64,000 nucleotides of DNA from Streptomyces sp. NBC_01439 (GTDB lineage: Bacteria; Actinomycetota; Actinomycetes; Streptomycetales; Streptomycetaceae): positions 4,338,501 through 4,402,500 of the forward strand of contig NZ_CP109487.1 of NCBI RefSeq assembly GCF_036227605.1, read 5' to 3'. Below the pieces are notes generated by a model. That model saw only the letters and a program-made list of their open reading frames with translations. It was not told the origin of the DNA and did not search any database. Shown piece after piece: positions 1 through 7,942 of the stretch (position 1 is its first letter; each line of letters opens with the position of its first letter). A program made the translations under genes and the position numbers.

Positions 1-99
1 CGTGTCCGGTGCGCCGCAGCCCGCGGTTCCCACCGCGGCGGCCGCACCGAGCCCCAGTCCCAGCAACCCCCTCCGACTGACTCCCCTGATGTCGCGCAT
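1..99 (-). CDS. TlpA-like lipoprotein, N-terminal 33 residues only
   Basis: Only the first 33 codons are in the window; the gene continues past the left edge. The visible residues form a lipoprotein or Tat-like signal: an SRRG motif at 8-11, a Gly/Ala/Leu-rich hydrophobic run at 12-26 and a Cys at 28 in a TAGC context. The product should be exported and lipid-anchored. It follows hemL and a histidine phosphatase gene on the same strand. In Streptomyces that position is normally held by a TlpA/ResA-like thioredoxin ahead of the CcdA-ResB-ResC cytochrome c maturation genes. The thioredoxin assignment rests on this context alone, because no CxxC domain is visible here. Confidence 0.6.
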   Translation of the reverse strand, partial: MRDIRGVSRRGLLGLGLGAAAAVGTAGCGAPDT

Positions 100-276
100 G
101 TCACCGTCCCCACTGTCGATCACCCATACCGACCTGAAGCCCATATAAACGGACAATCAGATGAGATATGCGAGCTGACACGGTGATTCCCGCGCGACCC
201 CTCTTTAGTTGGGCAGAAACGTAACGCCCCGTAACAGTCGGTCGATCAAGACCCGATCAGGGAGCCGCGCCTCCGA

Positions 277-975
277 TCAGGCGCCGAACGCCTTGGACGC
301 ACCCTTCACCGGCTTGGCCCCGGCCAGCAGATGGGCCGGGACCAGGTCCCGGGCCGGCTCGCTGTAGCCCACCGACACCAGCTTGTCGCCCTGGAAGGTG
401 AAGGAGGTCATCGAGGCCAACGTGCACTGCCGGCGCCGCGGGTCGTGCCACAGCCGGCGCTTCTCCGCGAAGCTGCGCACGATCCAGATCGGCAGCTGGT
501 GGCTGACCGCCACCGCCTCACGACCGCGGGCCGCGTCGCGCGCCGCCTCCAGCGCGCTCATCATCCGGACCACCTGCTCGACGTACGGCTCGCCCCAGGA
601 CGGCTTGAACGGGTTCGTCAGGTGCTTCCAGTTGCCGGGCTTGCGCAGCGCGCCGTCACCGACACCGAAGGTCTTGCCCTCGAAGACGTTCTCCGCCTCC
701 AGCAACCGCGCGTCGGTCGCCAGGTCCAGGCCGTGGACCTTGGCGATCGGCTCCGCCGTCTCCTGCGCGCGCTCCAACGGGGAGGACACCACGTAGGCGA
801 TGTCCCGGCCCTTCAGGTGCTCGGCGACCCGGTCCGCCATCTGCCGGCCCAGCTCGGACAGGTGGTAGCCGTCACGGCGCCCGTAGAGCACGCCCTCGGG
901 GTTGTGCACCTCCCCGTGGCGCACCAGGTGCACGACGGTGAGCTCGGGCGTGGCGGGCGTGGCGCTGTTGCTCAT
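277..975 (-). CDS. Histidine phosphatase (phosphoglycerate mutase-like) family protein
   Basis: A 232-residue protein of the branch-1 histidine phosphatase superfamily. The catalytic LVRHGE motif is at residues 17-22, with His20 the expected phospho-acceptor. A second-half SHQLP motif supplies the other active-site His. It lacks the length and signatures of glycolytic mutases, so the substrate is unknown. Its ATG overlaps the hemL stop by 4 bp (ATGA), implying translational coupling. Downstream lies the start of a TlpA-like lipoprotein gene. The recurrent neighbourhood with cytochrome c maturation genes suggests a link to heme or redox metabolism, but that is inference. Confidence 0.9.
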   Translation of the reverse strand: MSNSATPATPELTVVHLVRHGEVHNPEGVLYGRRDGYHLSELGRQMADRVAEHLKGRDIAYVVSSPLERAQETAEPIAKVHGLDLATDARLLEAENVFEGKTFGVGDGALRKPGNWKHLTNPFKPSWGEPYVEQVVRMMSALEAARDAARGREAVAVSHQLPIWIVRSFAEKRRLWHDPRRRQCTLASMTSFTFQGDKLVSVGYSEPARDLVPAHLLAGAKPVKGASKAFGA

Positions 976-2294
976 GCGGTGGCCTCCGCGGCGGCTCGGG
1001 CGGCGGCCGGCAGCGCCGCCGCGATGCGCTCGATCGCCTTCTCGTCGTGGGCGGTGGAGACGAACCAGGACTCGAAGGCGGACGGCGGCAGGTAGACGCC
1101 CTGCGCCAGCATCGAGTGGAAGAACCCGTTGAAGCGGAAGCTCTCCTGCTTCTTGGCGTCATCGTAGTTGCGCACCTCGTCCTCGGTGAAGAAGACGGAG
1201 AACATGTTGGACGCGGTCTGCAGCCGGTGCGCCACGCCCTCCTTGGCGAGCGCGCCGGTGACCAGGCCCTGGATCTCCTTCGAGACCGCGTCGACCTTCT
1301 CGTACGCGGCCGCGTCCAGCAGCCGCAGCTGCGCGAGACCGGCGGCGGTGGCGATCGGGTTACCGGAGAGCGTACCGGCCTGGTAGACGGGGCCGGCGGG
1401 GGCCAGGTGGCCCATCACGTCGGCGCGGCCGCCGAAGGCCGCGGCGGGGAAGCCGCCGCCCATGACCTTGCCGAAGGTCATCAGGTCGGGCTTGACCCCG
1501 TCGACGCCGAACCAGCCGGCGCGGCTCGTGCGGAAGCCCGTCATGACCTCGTCGGAGATGTAGAGCGCGCCGTTCTCCCGGCACAGGTCGGCGAGCCCCT
1601 GGTTGAAGCCCTCGGCGGGGGTCACCACGCCCATGTTGCCGGGCGCGGCCTCAGTGATCACACAGGCGATCTCGCCCGGGTGCGCTGCGAAGGCCGCCCG
1701 TACCGCTTCGAGGTCGTTGTAGGGCAGGACGATCGTGTCGCCGGCCTGCGCACCCGTCACACCGGGGGTGTCCGGAAGCGCGAAAGTCGCCAAACCGGAA
1801 CCGGCGGCGGCCAGCAGAGCGTCCACGTGACCGTGGTAGCAGCCGGCGAACTTCACGACCTTGGCGCGACCGGTGAACCCACGGGCCAGCCGGATCGCCG
1901 ACATGGTCGCCTCCGTCCCGGAGGAGACCAGGCGGACCTGCTCCACGGGCTCGATGCGCGCGACGATCTCCTCGGCGAGCGCCACCTCTCCCTCACCGGG
2001 CGTACCGAAGGAGGTACCGCGGGCGACGGCCGCCTGGACGGCCTCAATCACCTCGGGGTGCGAATGACCGAGGATCATCGGCCCCCACGAGCACACGAGG
2101 TCGACGTACTCACGCCCGTCGGCATCGGTGAGGTACGGACCGGTCCCGGACACCATGAACCGGGGCGTACCGCCCACGGCGCGGAAGGCGCGCACGGGGG
2201 AGTTCACGCCGCCGGGGGTCACGAGGGAGGCGCGCTCGAAGAGCGTCTGCGAAACTGGGGCTTCATACGGGTACGGGTAGCTCACACCAGCCAT
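972..2294 (-). CDS. hemL: Glutamate-1-semialdehyde 2,1-aminomutase
   Basis: PLP enzyme that isomerises glutamate-1-semialdehyde to 5-aminolevulinate, the second C5-pathway step after HemA (encoded at 48.8-50.5 kb). The 440-residue length is normal. Aminotransferase class III landmarks are visible: SSGTEA at 124-129, YHGHVD at 153-158, SDEVMTGFR at 247-255 and the PLP lysine K276 in [10 protein letters not shown]. The ATG at 2294 gives the expected N-terminus ending in the FERA segment. The gene leads a coupled leftward set with the phosphatase and the TlpA-like gene. In S. coelicolor, as I recall it, hemL lies far from the rex-hemACD cluster, whereas both are in this window. Confidence 0.97.
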   Translation of the reverse strand: MAGVSYPYPYEAPVSQTLFERASLVTPGGVNSPVRAFRAVGGTPRFMVSGTGPYLTDADGREYVDLVCSWGPMILGHSHPEVIEAVQAAVARGTSFGTPGEGEVALAEEIVARIEPVEQVRLVSSGTEATMSAIRLARGFTGRAKVVKFAGCYHGHVDALLAAAGSGLATFALPDTPGVTGAQAGDTIVLPYNDLEAVRAAFAAHPGEIACVITEAAPGNMGVVTPAEGFNQGLADLCRENGALYISDEVMTGFRTSRAGWFGVDGVKPDLMTFGKVMGGGFPAAAFGGRADVMGHLAPAGPVYQAGTLSGNPIATAAGLAQLRLLDAAAYEKVDAVSKEIQGLVTGALAKEGVAHRLQTASNMFSVFFTEDEVRNYDDAKKQESFRFNGFFHSMLAQGVYLPPSAFESWFVSTAHDEKAIERIAAALPAAARAAAEATA

Positions 2295-2427
2295 GGTCTC
2301 AGAGGCCGCGACAGACTTGCGGGCGGGCGTTTCACCGCGTCGCCGCGGGGGAGGTCACTGCCATGATGATCAGGCTGCGTGGCGGGGGCCGCGGGGCCGG
2401 GGCGAGCAAGACCAGTCGGGTGGAGAT

Positions 2428-3027
2428 ATGCAACGCGGTGGTGGACCGGGCGAGGGTACGGACGGCCTCGATCCGCAGCGCGCCCGCGAGGCCCGCCGCC
2501 GGGGCAAGCACCGCCGCCACGGCATGGAGGCGGCCGACGCCGCCCCCGGACCTGCGACCCCGCCCGAAGACCTGCCCAAAGGCCGCGGCATGGGAGTGAC
2601 GTACAAGTACTTCGGCGCCCCCGACGGCGCCACGGCGGCCCGGGTCCCGGTCACGATGCGGCCGGAGGAGCTCGGCGGCGACGAGCTCGGCATGGGCGGC
2701 CTCTTCACCAAGATCAAGCCGGAAACGGTGGCCGCGATGGTCCTGACCGGCATCGAAGGCATACCCCTCCACAAGGTGCCCCCGCTGGAGCTGGTCGTCC
2801 TCCACCCCGACTACGCGGTGGTCAAGCTCCCGATGACCGTGGTCGACCCGCTGCGCGGGATCGGCGAGGAATCGGTGGGCGCGGCGGCCTTCATCTGGTC
2901 CACGGTCCCGGACCGCGGCGGCCCGAGCGACGCCTTCAACGTCTACCAGCTGCTCCACGAGTGGCAGGATTTCAGCCACCGCCTCCACGAGGCCGGCCAC
3001 CAGCCGTACTGCCTGGTCTGGCCCTGA
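2428..3027 (+). CDS. Conserved protein of unknown function; its 3' end is repeated at 9.4 kb
   Basis: I do not recognise a named family. The protein is soluble, with no signal or membrane segment. The first ~55 residues are charged and probably disordered; a compact domain then starts around GVTYKYFGAPDG and ends HRLHEAGHQPYCLVWP. The start is uncertain. ATG 2428 has a GGAG only 2 nt away. ATG 2590 has AAAGG at good spacing, but third-position G+C is already coding-like upstream of it, so I keep the longer form (199 residues; 145 if 2590 is used). The gene is divergent from hemL. Its last 24 codons and stop recur at 9357-9428 with two mismatches, which makes this 3' end a possible insertion site. 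Confidence 0.75.
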   Translation: MQRGGGPGEGTDGLDPQRAREARRRGKHRRHGMEAADAAPGPATPPEDLPKGRGMGVTYKYFGAPDGATAARVPVTMRPEELGGDELGMGGLFTKIKPETVAAMVLTGIEGIPLHKVPPLELVVLHPDYAVVKLPMTVVDPLRGIGEESVGAAAFIWSTVPDRGGPSDAFNVYQLLHEWQDFSHRLHEAGHQPYCLVWP

Positions 3028-3029
3028 CC
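2956..3029. repeat. Left copy of a 74-bp direct repeat (gene 3' end)
   Basis: The last 72 bp of the 2428-3027 gene plus two downstream bases. The second copy is at 9357-9430 in the same orientation, with 72 of 74 positions identical (mismatches at 2979/9380 and 2986/9387). This copy is part of the intact gene. In integrating elements that use a gene 3' end as attachment site, the element restores the gene end and the displaced end marks the far border. Confidence 0.85.
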
Positions 3030-3039
3030 TGGCCTTTCG

Positions 3040-3290
3040 TCAGCCGCGGGCGGCCCTCTGAGAGGCCTTCCCGGCCGCGCGGGCCTGGACCAGCGGGCCC
3101 CGCCCGTCGAGGGCGAGCGCGATCGGGCGGACCATGACGAGGCTGACCGGCTGCTGGACGGCGCCGGGTGGTGTTCACCCGATCCGGCGGCCTCCTTGGC
3201 CAGGCCGAGGAGTTCGGCGAAGGCCCACTCACGCCCGGCGCCGGAGAACGTCACCGTCTCGGCGTCTTGGTCCACCCGAGCGCGGGGCAC
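3040..3290 (-). pseudogene. Frameshifted small ORF
   Basis: From ATG 3290 the reading frame is coding-like for ~44 residues (MPRARVDQDAET... to ...KEAAGSGEHHPA) and then turns into a Ser/Arg-rich shadow frame. In the neighbouring frame a coding-like stretch follows at once (VQQPVSLVMVRPIALALDG...) and ends at TGA 3042-3040. The interval is 251 nt, one base short of 84 codons, so a single-base loss near 3165 explains the picture. The intact product would have had about 83 residues and no recognisable function. A sequencing error cannot be excluded. Confidence 0.55.
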
Positions 3291-3449
3291 GGTGACCCGA
3301 TGAACTGGACGATGCCCCGCCGGTTCTCCAGCGGGTCAACTGCCGTACGCGTTTGGACGGATGGGCCAGAAGGCATGGCCATTCCGGGAACACGGCCAGG
3401 TTTATGGCCACGCTGGGATCCGGGCTCTGCGAACGGTCGAGGGATGGTG

Positions 3450-3545
3450 ATGATGACCACGAACGAGGGCGACGGCGTGGAACCGATCGGGCCGTTGCTG
3501 CGGCGCATGCGGATGGCCGGCGGGCGCACGCACGAGGGGCTGGCG
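3450..3545 (+). pseudogene. Truncated XRE-type helix-turn-helix gene fragment
   Basis: An ATG at 3450/3453 with GAGGGA upstream opens a frame reading IGPLLRRMRMAGGRTHEGLATDL. This looks like helix 1 and the turn of an XRE DNA-binding domain (LRRLRxxxGLTQExLA type). After ~31 codons the similarity and codon bias stop. The following bases instead read as coding on the opposite strand. The two fragments abut near 3545-3548, so this is the 5' end of a regulator gene cut by a rearrangement. Confidence 0.45.
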
Positions 3546-3547
3546 AC

Positions 3548-3762
3548 CGATCTCCCGCCCGGACCACGCCGCGCAGGACGGCGCGCTGGAAGTGCCAGGT
3601 CAGCCCGAAACCGATGCGACGTTCATCGATCGATTGGTATGCACCCAGCAGCACGGCCACAGCGGCGACCACCAAGACGACCTTGAGCGGACCTGGCAGC
3701 AGGCGGATCTTTCGGTCTGACCTTGCGATTCCTCCGGCACCTTGCTGGACCGGATACTCGTC
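3548..3762 (-). pseudogene. Remnant of a small membrane-protein gene
   Basis: On the minus strand an open frame of ~70 codons with Streptomyces codon bias encodes one hydrophobic segment (VVLVVAAVAVLLGAY) and then an amphipathic Arg-rich tail (RIGFGLTWHFQRAVLRGVV). There is no credible start codon or SD in the frame; a stop lies just upstream near 3774. The frame ends against the truncated HTH fragment. I read it as a leftover of a single-pass membrane protein gene. The family is not recognised. Confidence 0.35.
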
Positions 3763-3940
3763 GCGAACCCGTCAAGCCTCGGCCCTTAAAGGGGTGGCCC
3801 GCCTTCCGACGCTGACACACAGGGGCGGGGCGTCATCCGTGTGCCTCGCTTCGCGGTCGACATGATGCAGACCGTCGCGGCGCGTGTCAGCGTGAACGAA
3901 GGGGGAATCCGTACCCCACGCATGAAGAGGAGTCACCGTC

Positions 3941-4141
3941 ATGGACGGTAGGCAGGACAAGCGCCAGGAACCGGGCAAGGGACGCGAGGCGCAGGAACAC
4001 CGTCGTCCCGGCGACCCTGCGCAGCCCCAGCCGGGCAAGGCATCCCGCGAGAAGGGACAGAAGTCCGGCCCGAAGGAGACCTCGCGCCGCCGCGAGGACG
4101 ACCTGTTGCGCGAAGAGGACCTGCACGACGAGGGGCTCTGA
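3941..4141 (+). CDS. Small hydrophilic protein of unknown function
   Basis: A 66-residue, highly charged protein rich in Lys, Arg, Glu, Gln and Pro, with no Cys and almost no hydrophobic residues. It is probably disordered. The first half has KRQEPGKGREAQEH-type segments; the C-terminus is acidic (REDDLLREEDLHDEGL). ATG 3941 has a strong SD (AAGAGGAG, spacing 8). Such short hydrophilic proteins are common in Streptomyces stress regions, but no function is known to me. It stands alone between the decayed region and the convergent DUF5994 gene. Confidence 0.7.
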   Translation: MDGRQDKRQEPGKGREAQEHRRPGDPAQPQPGKASREKGQKSGPKETSRRREDDLLREEDLHDEGL

Positions 4142-4173
4142 CCGGCGCACCGCTCGGCCACTCGGGACTCCGG

Positions 4174-4671
4174 TCAGCCCGCCGCCTCGGCGGCGCCGTC
4201 CTCAGGTTCGGGTGTGGTGGCGATGAGGATCTGAGTGGCCTGCGTGATGTTGTCGGCGCGGACAGCGCGGGCCATCGCTTCGCGGGCGGCGTCGGCGGTG
4301 GTGTCCGGGGGGACCACCAGTAGGGCGAAGTGGTCGTTGTGGCCGCGAGTGACGAGGACCGTGTCGTCGCCGACGGGGTCGGCGTCGAGGTGCACGACCT
4401 GGCCGTCGATGACCAGACGGGTCGGGACGTCCTGCCAGGCGGAGGTGTCCAGGCCGACCCGCGTGATGGGCCCGAGGTGCGCGGTCAGTGCCGTGATCAG
4501 TGCGGGCAGCTCGATCGTGACGTCCCTGGAGCGCGGCCACCAGGCGCCGTCCAGGAGCCCTTGGCGGGACCGTGTGGTTTCCAGCCGGAGCAGGGCGGCG
4601 CCCGGCTTGACCGCTTGGTGGATGGCGTCCGGGAGGAGCTTCAAAGGGTCGGGGTTGTCGGATGCGGCCAT
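4174..4671 (-). CDS. DUF5994 family protein
   Basis: A 165-residue protein with the family hallmark LDGAWWPRSRD at 40-50, followed by conserved ELPALITAL and TRVGLD segments. It is soluble, with no signal peptide. ATG 4671 is chosen because GGCGGAA lies just upstream and homology-like sequence begins about there; the frame itself stays open much further upstream. The biochemical function of DUF5994 is unknown. A second DUF5994 gene starts 320 bp away on the other strand, so the two probably share a control region. The C-terminus (EPEDGAAEAAG) is acidic and likely flexible. Confidence 0.85.
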   Translation of the reverse strand: MAASDNPDPLKLLPDAIHQAVKPGAALLRLETTRSRQGLLDGAWWPRSRDVTIELPALITALTAHLGPITRVGLDTSAWQDVPTRLVIDGQVVHLDADPVGDDTVLVTRGHNDHFALLVVPPDTTADAAREAMARAVRADNITQATQILIATTPEPEDGAAEAAG

Positions 4672-4990
4672 GGTGATTCCGCCTGTCTCGTGGTGCGGCG
4701 GCACCCCGTTCGATGGCCGGCAGCGGCGTCGAAAAGGCTGTTGAGCTGTGGAACGTCTCCGTCGTTTCACGGTACTCCGCCCACCCGCACGGTGCGGCGC
4801 GGGGAACCGACTGCGCCGCGCTCTCCGTCTGCGCCGGAAAAATACCTGGTCAGAAGCGGCTTCCTGGATCGCGAACCGGAGTACGGTGAAGGGACCGGGA
4901 GTATTTCGCACACCCGCTCCCACGCGGACGTCGTTTCCGGCGATCACTGCACCGGGCCGTTCGCGAACGGTCCGGGGACGGGTCCGCGAC
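4672..4990. other. Intergenic control region between two divergent DUF5994 genes
   Basis: This 319-bp gap separates the two divergent DUF5994 starts. Long open frames cross it on both strands, but codon bias fades here and no SD supports starts inside. It is less GC-rich than its neighbours in places (for example around 4845-4905). I could not identify a confident promoter or operator. Any control site for the pair should lie here. Confidence 0.4.
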
Positions 4991-5563
4991 ATGACCAAGA
5001 CCCTCGACCGCGCTGCGCAGCCGGCTGTTGTCCTGCGCCCGGCCCGCCTGTCCCTCACCCCGAAGACCACCCTCGCAGGTCAGCTGGACGGCGCCTGGTG
5101 GCCGTACTCACGTGACCTCGAAGCCGAGCTCCCCGCTCTCGCCGCCGCTCTGGACGAGACCTGGGGGCGCATCACCCGCGTCAGCGTGAACCCCAGCCGC
5201 TGGCCGGTCGTCCCGCGCACGGTTGCCGTGGCCGGGCACCTGTTGCACGTGGGCTGGTTCACCGAACAGGACCCCGACAAGCTGATCCTGCTCTCCTACA
5301 CCGTCGGCCGCTGGGACCTCCTGGTCATCCCGCCCGAGACCGAGCCCGCGGCCGCGGCCCGGCTGATGGCCGCCGCCGCGATCCCGGGCAGCGTCCTGGC
5401 CGCAGACGTCCTGATGGCCAACGAGACCGTCATCGGGCGCGGCATCCGCGACGCCCGCCGCCGGGAAGCCACCTGGGAGGGCGAAGGCGGGGCCTGCATG
5501 TCCCCCTTCGGGGAGCCGATGGAACGAAGCGCCCTGCCGCTGCCGGGAAACGGCTGGAGGTGA
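4991..5563 (+). CDS. DUF5994 family protein, divergent paralogue
   Basis: A 190-residue paralogue of the 4174-4671 product. It carries LDGAWWPYSRD at 32-42, then ELPALAAALDE and RVSVNPSRWPVVP, giving the same order of conserved segments. The C-terminal ~45 residues (RDARRREATWEGEGG...) are longer and unrelated to the other copy. ATG 4991 is the first methionine before the conserved core; the SD is weak (GGGGAC). The gene heads a rightward train with the small membrane protein gene at 5569, whose SD lies at the end of this coding sequence. Function unknown. Confidence 0.85.
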   Translation: MTKTLDRAAQPAVVLRPARLSLTPKTTLAGQLDGAWWPYSRDLEAELPALAAALDETWGRITRVSVNPSRWPVVPRTVAVAGHLLHVGWFTEQDPDKLILLSYTVGRWDLLVIPPETEPAAAARLMAAAAIPGSVLAADVLMANETVIGRGIRDARRREATWEGEGGACMSPFGEPMERSALPLPGNGWR

Positions 5564-5568
5564 GCTCC

Positions 5569-5757
5569 GTGGAGACCATCGTCCTCATCACGGTAATCAT
5601 CCTCATGATCGGCATCGGAATGCGCTGGATCCACCTGCTGAACGCCCAGCACGACGCACGGATCGAGGCCTACCGCTTCAGCGACCCCCTGCCGAGGCCT
5701 CCGGGCCTGCCGGACGACACCGGTCGTCGAGCCCACCACACGGGTGCCGACCGGTGA
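5569..5757 (+). CDS. Small single-pass membrane protein
   Basis: A 62-residue protein with one N-terminal membrane segment (roughly 3-17, IVLITVIILMIGIGM) and a hydrophilic tail rich in Pro, Arg and Asp. GTG 5569 is preferred: GGAGG at 5556-5560 lies 8 nt upstream, overlapping the stop region of the preceding DUF5994 gene. The GTG at 5560, which overlaps that stop, would leave no spacing. Translational coupling to the DUF5994 gene is therefore likely. No family is recognised. Confidence 0.65.
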   Translation: METIVLITVIILMIGIGMRWIHLLNAQHDARIEAYRFSDPLPRPPGLPDDTGRRAHHTGADR

Positions 5758-5852
5758 GGAACAGACCGTCCTCCGACCGGGGGCAGCGGGCGGGACGCCT
5801 CGGCGCCCCGCTCCGCCGGCCTCTCACCCACTCAGAAAGGGAACACGCCTAC

Positions 5853-6119
5853 GTGAAGTACATCGAGCCCCAGACACTGCCCTCGCTCGGGCACGCCGAG
5901 GTCCGGATCATCGCGCGCACTCCGGAAGCCGCCCGTGCGGTCGCGGAGGCGCTCCGCCGCTGTTTCGCAGGCGCGGAACAGCGAAGTTATCCCGCCCTCG
6001 ACGGCGACACCCGCCTCCACCTCACCGTGGACACGGCGACACCCGCCGGCCCCGCCCGCTCGTGGCTGGCCGCCAGCAGGACCCCCGCCGGCACCGGCGC
6101 GCACTCCGACGAGATCTGA
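5853..6119 (+). CDS. Small protein of unknown function
   Basis: An 88-residue soluble protein. The core reads AEVRIIARTPEAARAVAEALRRCF followed by a beta-like RLHLTVDT segment, resembling a small alpha/beta fold. It has one Cys. GTG 5853 with AAAGGGAAC upstream is the most natural start. The frame is open back to GTG 5754, which overlaps the stop of the small membrane protein gene (GTGA), so a 121-residue form is possible. It lies in the DUF5994 train. No family is recognised. Confidence 0.6.
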   Translation: MKYIEPQTLPSLGHAEVRIIARTPEAARAVAEALRRCFAGAEQRSYPALDGDTRLHLTVDTATPAGPARSWLAASRTPAGTGAHSDEI

Positions 6120-6173
6120 GAACCCCGACCGGCCCCGGAGCCCACGCCACCCCACACACGAAAGGACGCGGTC

Positions 6174-6455
6174 ATGGCCACACTGCGCGAACGCAAGACC
6201 TACCGCGACCAGGTGCTCCGGGTCCTGTACGAAGCCGTCGAGGGCAACCGCCTCCTCGGCATCATCGGAGCACAGCTGCGGCGCGACCTCCACGTACCGG
6301 AACAGGACCTGGCCGCCGCCTGCACCTACCTGGCGGGCGAAGGACTGATCACCGTCGACTGGGACCCCGGCAACACCCCCGCGATGGTCACCCTCACCCA
6401 CGAGGGAATCCGGCGCATGGAGGCAGAGGAGGAGACGGCCACGGGCCCGGCCTGA
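6174..6455 (+). CDS. Small winged-helix-like protein
   Basis: A 93-residue protein predicted to be mainly helical with a C-terminal beta wing. The segment LRRDLHVPEQDLAAACTYLAGEGLIT resembles recognition-helix spacing in winged-helix proteins, and a wing-like VDWDPGNTPAMVTLTHEG follows. The start is firm: ATG 6174 with GAAAGGA upstream. It ends just before the convergent GNAT-AAA gene. DNA binding is inferred from the fold-like pattern only; a structural role is equally possible. Confidence 0.65.
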   Translation: MATLRERKTYRDQVLRVLYEAVEGNRLLGIIGAQLRRDLHVPEQDLAAACTYLAGEGLITVDWDPGNTPAMVTLTHEGIRRMEAEEETATGPA

Positions 6456-6469
6456 TCCGTACGGCACAC

Positions 6470-7738
6470 CTAGATGCGGGCGAACTTCTCGGTCTGCTGG
6501 GCGAACTCCTGGGCCATGGCCGAGCTGACCGTGGGCCTGGTTTCGCCGATCGTGCGCAGGTAGTCCTCGGTGGTGGGGCGGGCCCGGGTTCCGGTGTCGA
6601 AGGTGTGCTCGAACTGGACCTGGGAGACGGTGCGCGCCACATGGGCGATGTCGGCGGGGGTGAACCCCTCGCTGGCGTCCGCCAGCGCCGCGCTGTCGGC
6701 CCGCGCGCCCGCCCGGGCCAGGTAGCTCTCCCACAGCGCGGTCCTGGCGCGGTGGTCCGGGGGGCCGATCGGCAGTACGTAGTCGAAACGGCCGTGCCGC
6801 AGGAACGCGGAGTCGAGCGTGGTCACGTCGTTCGTGGCGCAGACGAGCAGCCGCCCGTCCTGGCCCCGGAACCGGACGATCGCCTTGAGCAGTTCGTTGA
6901 CGACGCCGACCGCGGTCGCGTCCGCGCCGCTGCGGGTCCCGGCGATCTCCTCGACCTCGTCGATGAAGACCAGGACGTGGTCGAGCCCGGCGATCTCGTC
7001 GAAGCGCCGGTTCAGCCCGCTCGCCAGTCCGTACTCGGCGGCCAGCCGGGCGGGGAACAGTTCGAGGAAGGGCCATTGCAGGCGGCTGGCGATGGCGTGC
7101 GCGAACGTGCTCTTGCCGGTTCCGGGCGGCCCGAACAGCATCACGGCCCGCGGCAGCTCCACGCCGTGCTGGGCGGCCATTTCGGGATGGGCCAGTGGCA
7201 GGACCAGACGCCGCTCGATGAGCTCCTTCTCCCGCTGCATGCCCGCGACCTTCTGCCACAGCCCCCCGGGCGGCAGCTCCGCTCCCAGCGACGCGAGCGT
7301 GCTGACCGCCTGAGGGGTCACTCGCCCGCGCTTCTCGAAGAAGACCAGGCCCGGACGGGCGCCGAAGCCGCAGTTGTACAGGGCGGCGGCACCGGTCTCG
7401 CCGTCGGGCAGGACCGCGTGCACCGTTCGGACGCCACCGGCGAACAGCCGGTGCTCCAAGGCCGTGATCAGGCCACTGCCCAGCCCCTTGTGCCTCCAGG
7501 CGGGCGCCATGCTGATGCGCAAGATCCACGCCCGGTCACCGTCCACCCTGCTCACCGCGGCACCGACCACCACGTCGTCCGCCGTGGCCACCACCGCCGG
7601 ATGGAGGGCCTGGAGGGCCGCCACGGCGTCCGAGAGCGGAAAGAGCGGTGGCTCTTCGGTCGTGCCGCTCTCGGCGTCGACTCGGAGCACCGATTCGAGA
7701 TCGTCCTGGGTGTAGTCCCTGACACGCCACCCCGTCAT
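6470..7738 (-). CDS. GNAT acetyltransferase fused to AAA+ ATPase
   Basis: A 422-residue two-domain protein. Residues 1-135 form a GNAT N-acetyltransferase fold with the acetyl-CoA loop around WRHKGLGSGL (81-90). Residues ~165-400 form an AAA+ module: Walker A GPPGTGKS (203-210), Walker B VLVFIDEVEE (255-264), sensor-1 ATND (301-304) and the Arg-finger region HGRFD (315-319). The AAA part is of the FtsH/CDC48 kind, which suggests substrate remodelling coupled to acetylation. ATG 7738 has a GGAG SD at 6 nt; the longer upstream frame is antisense to the next gene's leader. It is divergent from the SpoIIE-type phosphatase gene. The physiological substrate is unknown. Confidence 0.85.
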   Translation of the reverse strand: MTGWRVRDYTQDDLESVLRVDAESGTTEEPPLFPLSDAVAALQALHPAVVATADDVVVGAAVSRVDGDRAWILRISMAPAWRHKGLGSGLITALEHRLFAGGVRTVHAVLPDGETGAAALYNCGFGARPGLVFFEKRGRVTPQAVSTLASLGAELPPGGLWQKVAGMQREKELIERRLVLPLAHPEMAAQHGVELPRAVMLFGPPGTGKSTFAHAIASRLQWPFLELFPARLAAEYGLASGLNRRFDEIAGLDHVLVFIDEVEEIAGTRSGADATAVGVVNELLKAIVRFRGQDGRLLVCATNDVTTLDSAFLRHGRFDYVLPIGPPDHRARTALWESYLARAGARADSAALADASEGFTPADIAHVARTVSQVQFEHTFDTGTRARPTTEDYLRTIGETRPTVSSAMAQEFAQQTEKFARI

Positions 7739-7786
7739 GGTCAGCTCCGCGTGTTCGGCCGTACTCCCATCATCAGCCGATGCGAG

Positions 7787-7822
7787 CCGGGGCGCGCGCG
7801 GCAGCGACGGCGCGCGCCCCGG
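7787..7822. repeat. GC-only inverted repeat in a divergent promoter region
   Basis: The arms CCGGGGCGCGCG (7787-7798) and CGCGCGCCCCGG (7811-7822) are perfect reverse complements around a 12-nt loop. They lie between the divergent GNAT-AAA (7738) and SpoIIE-type (7943) starts. It could be an operator, an RNA structure in one leader or an attenuator. Nothing in the sequence decides between these. Confidence 0.5.
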
Positions 7823-7942
7823 CAGTGCCGTTGAGGACGGAGCATCGAAGCCGTGTGGCGTGCCCGGTCGCCGGGGAGCATCCTGGAAGCCACGCCGCCC
7901 GCGCAGCCGGACGCCGCCCGCCGCCTGGTTGGAGGCAACAGG

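Noticed and set aside
5744..7834. 696-codon plus-strand open frame
   Set aside because: Antisense to the GNAT-AAA gene with Walker motifs; the translation is Arg/Gly/Pro-rich shadow without motifs.
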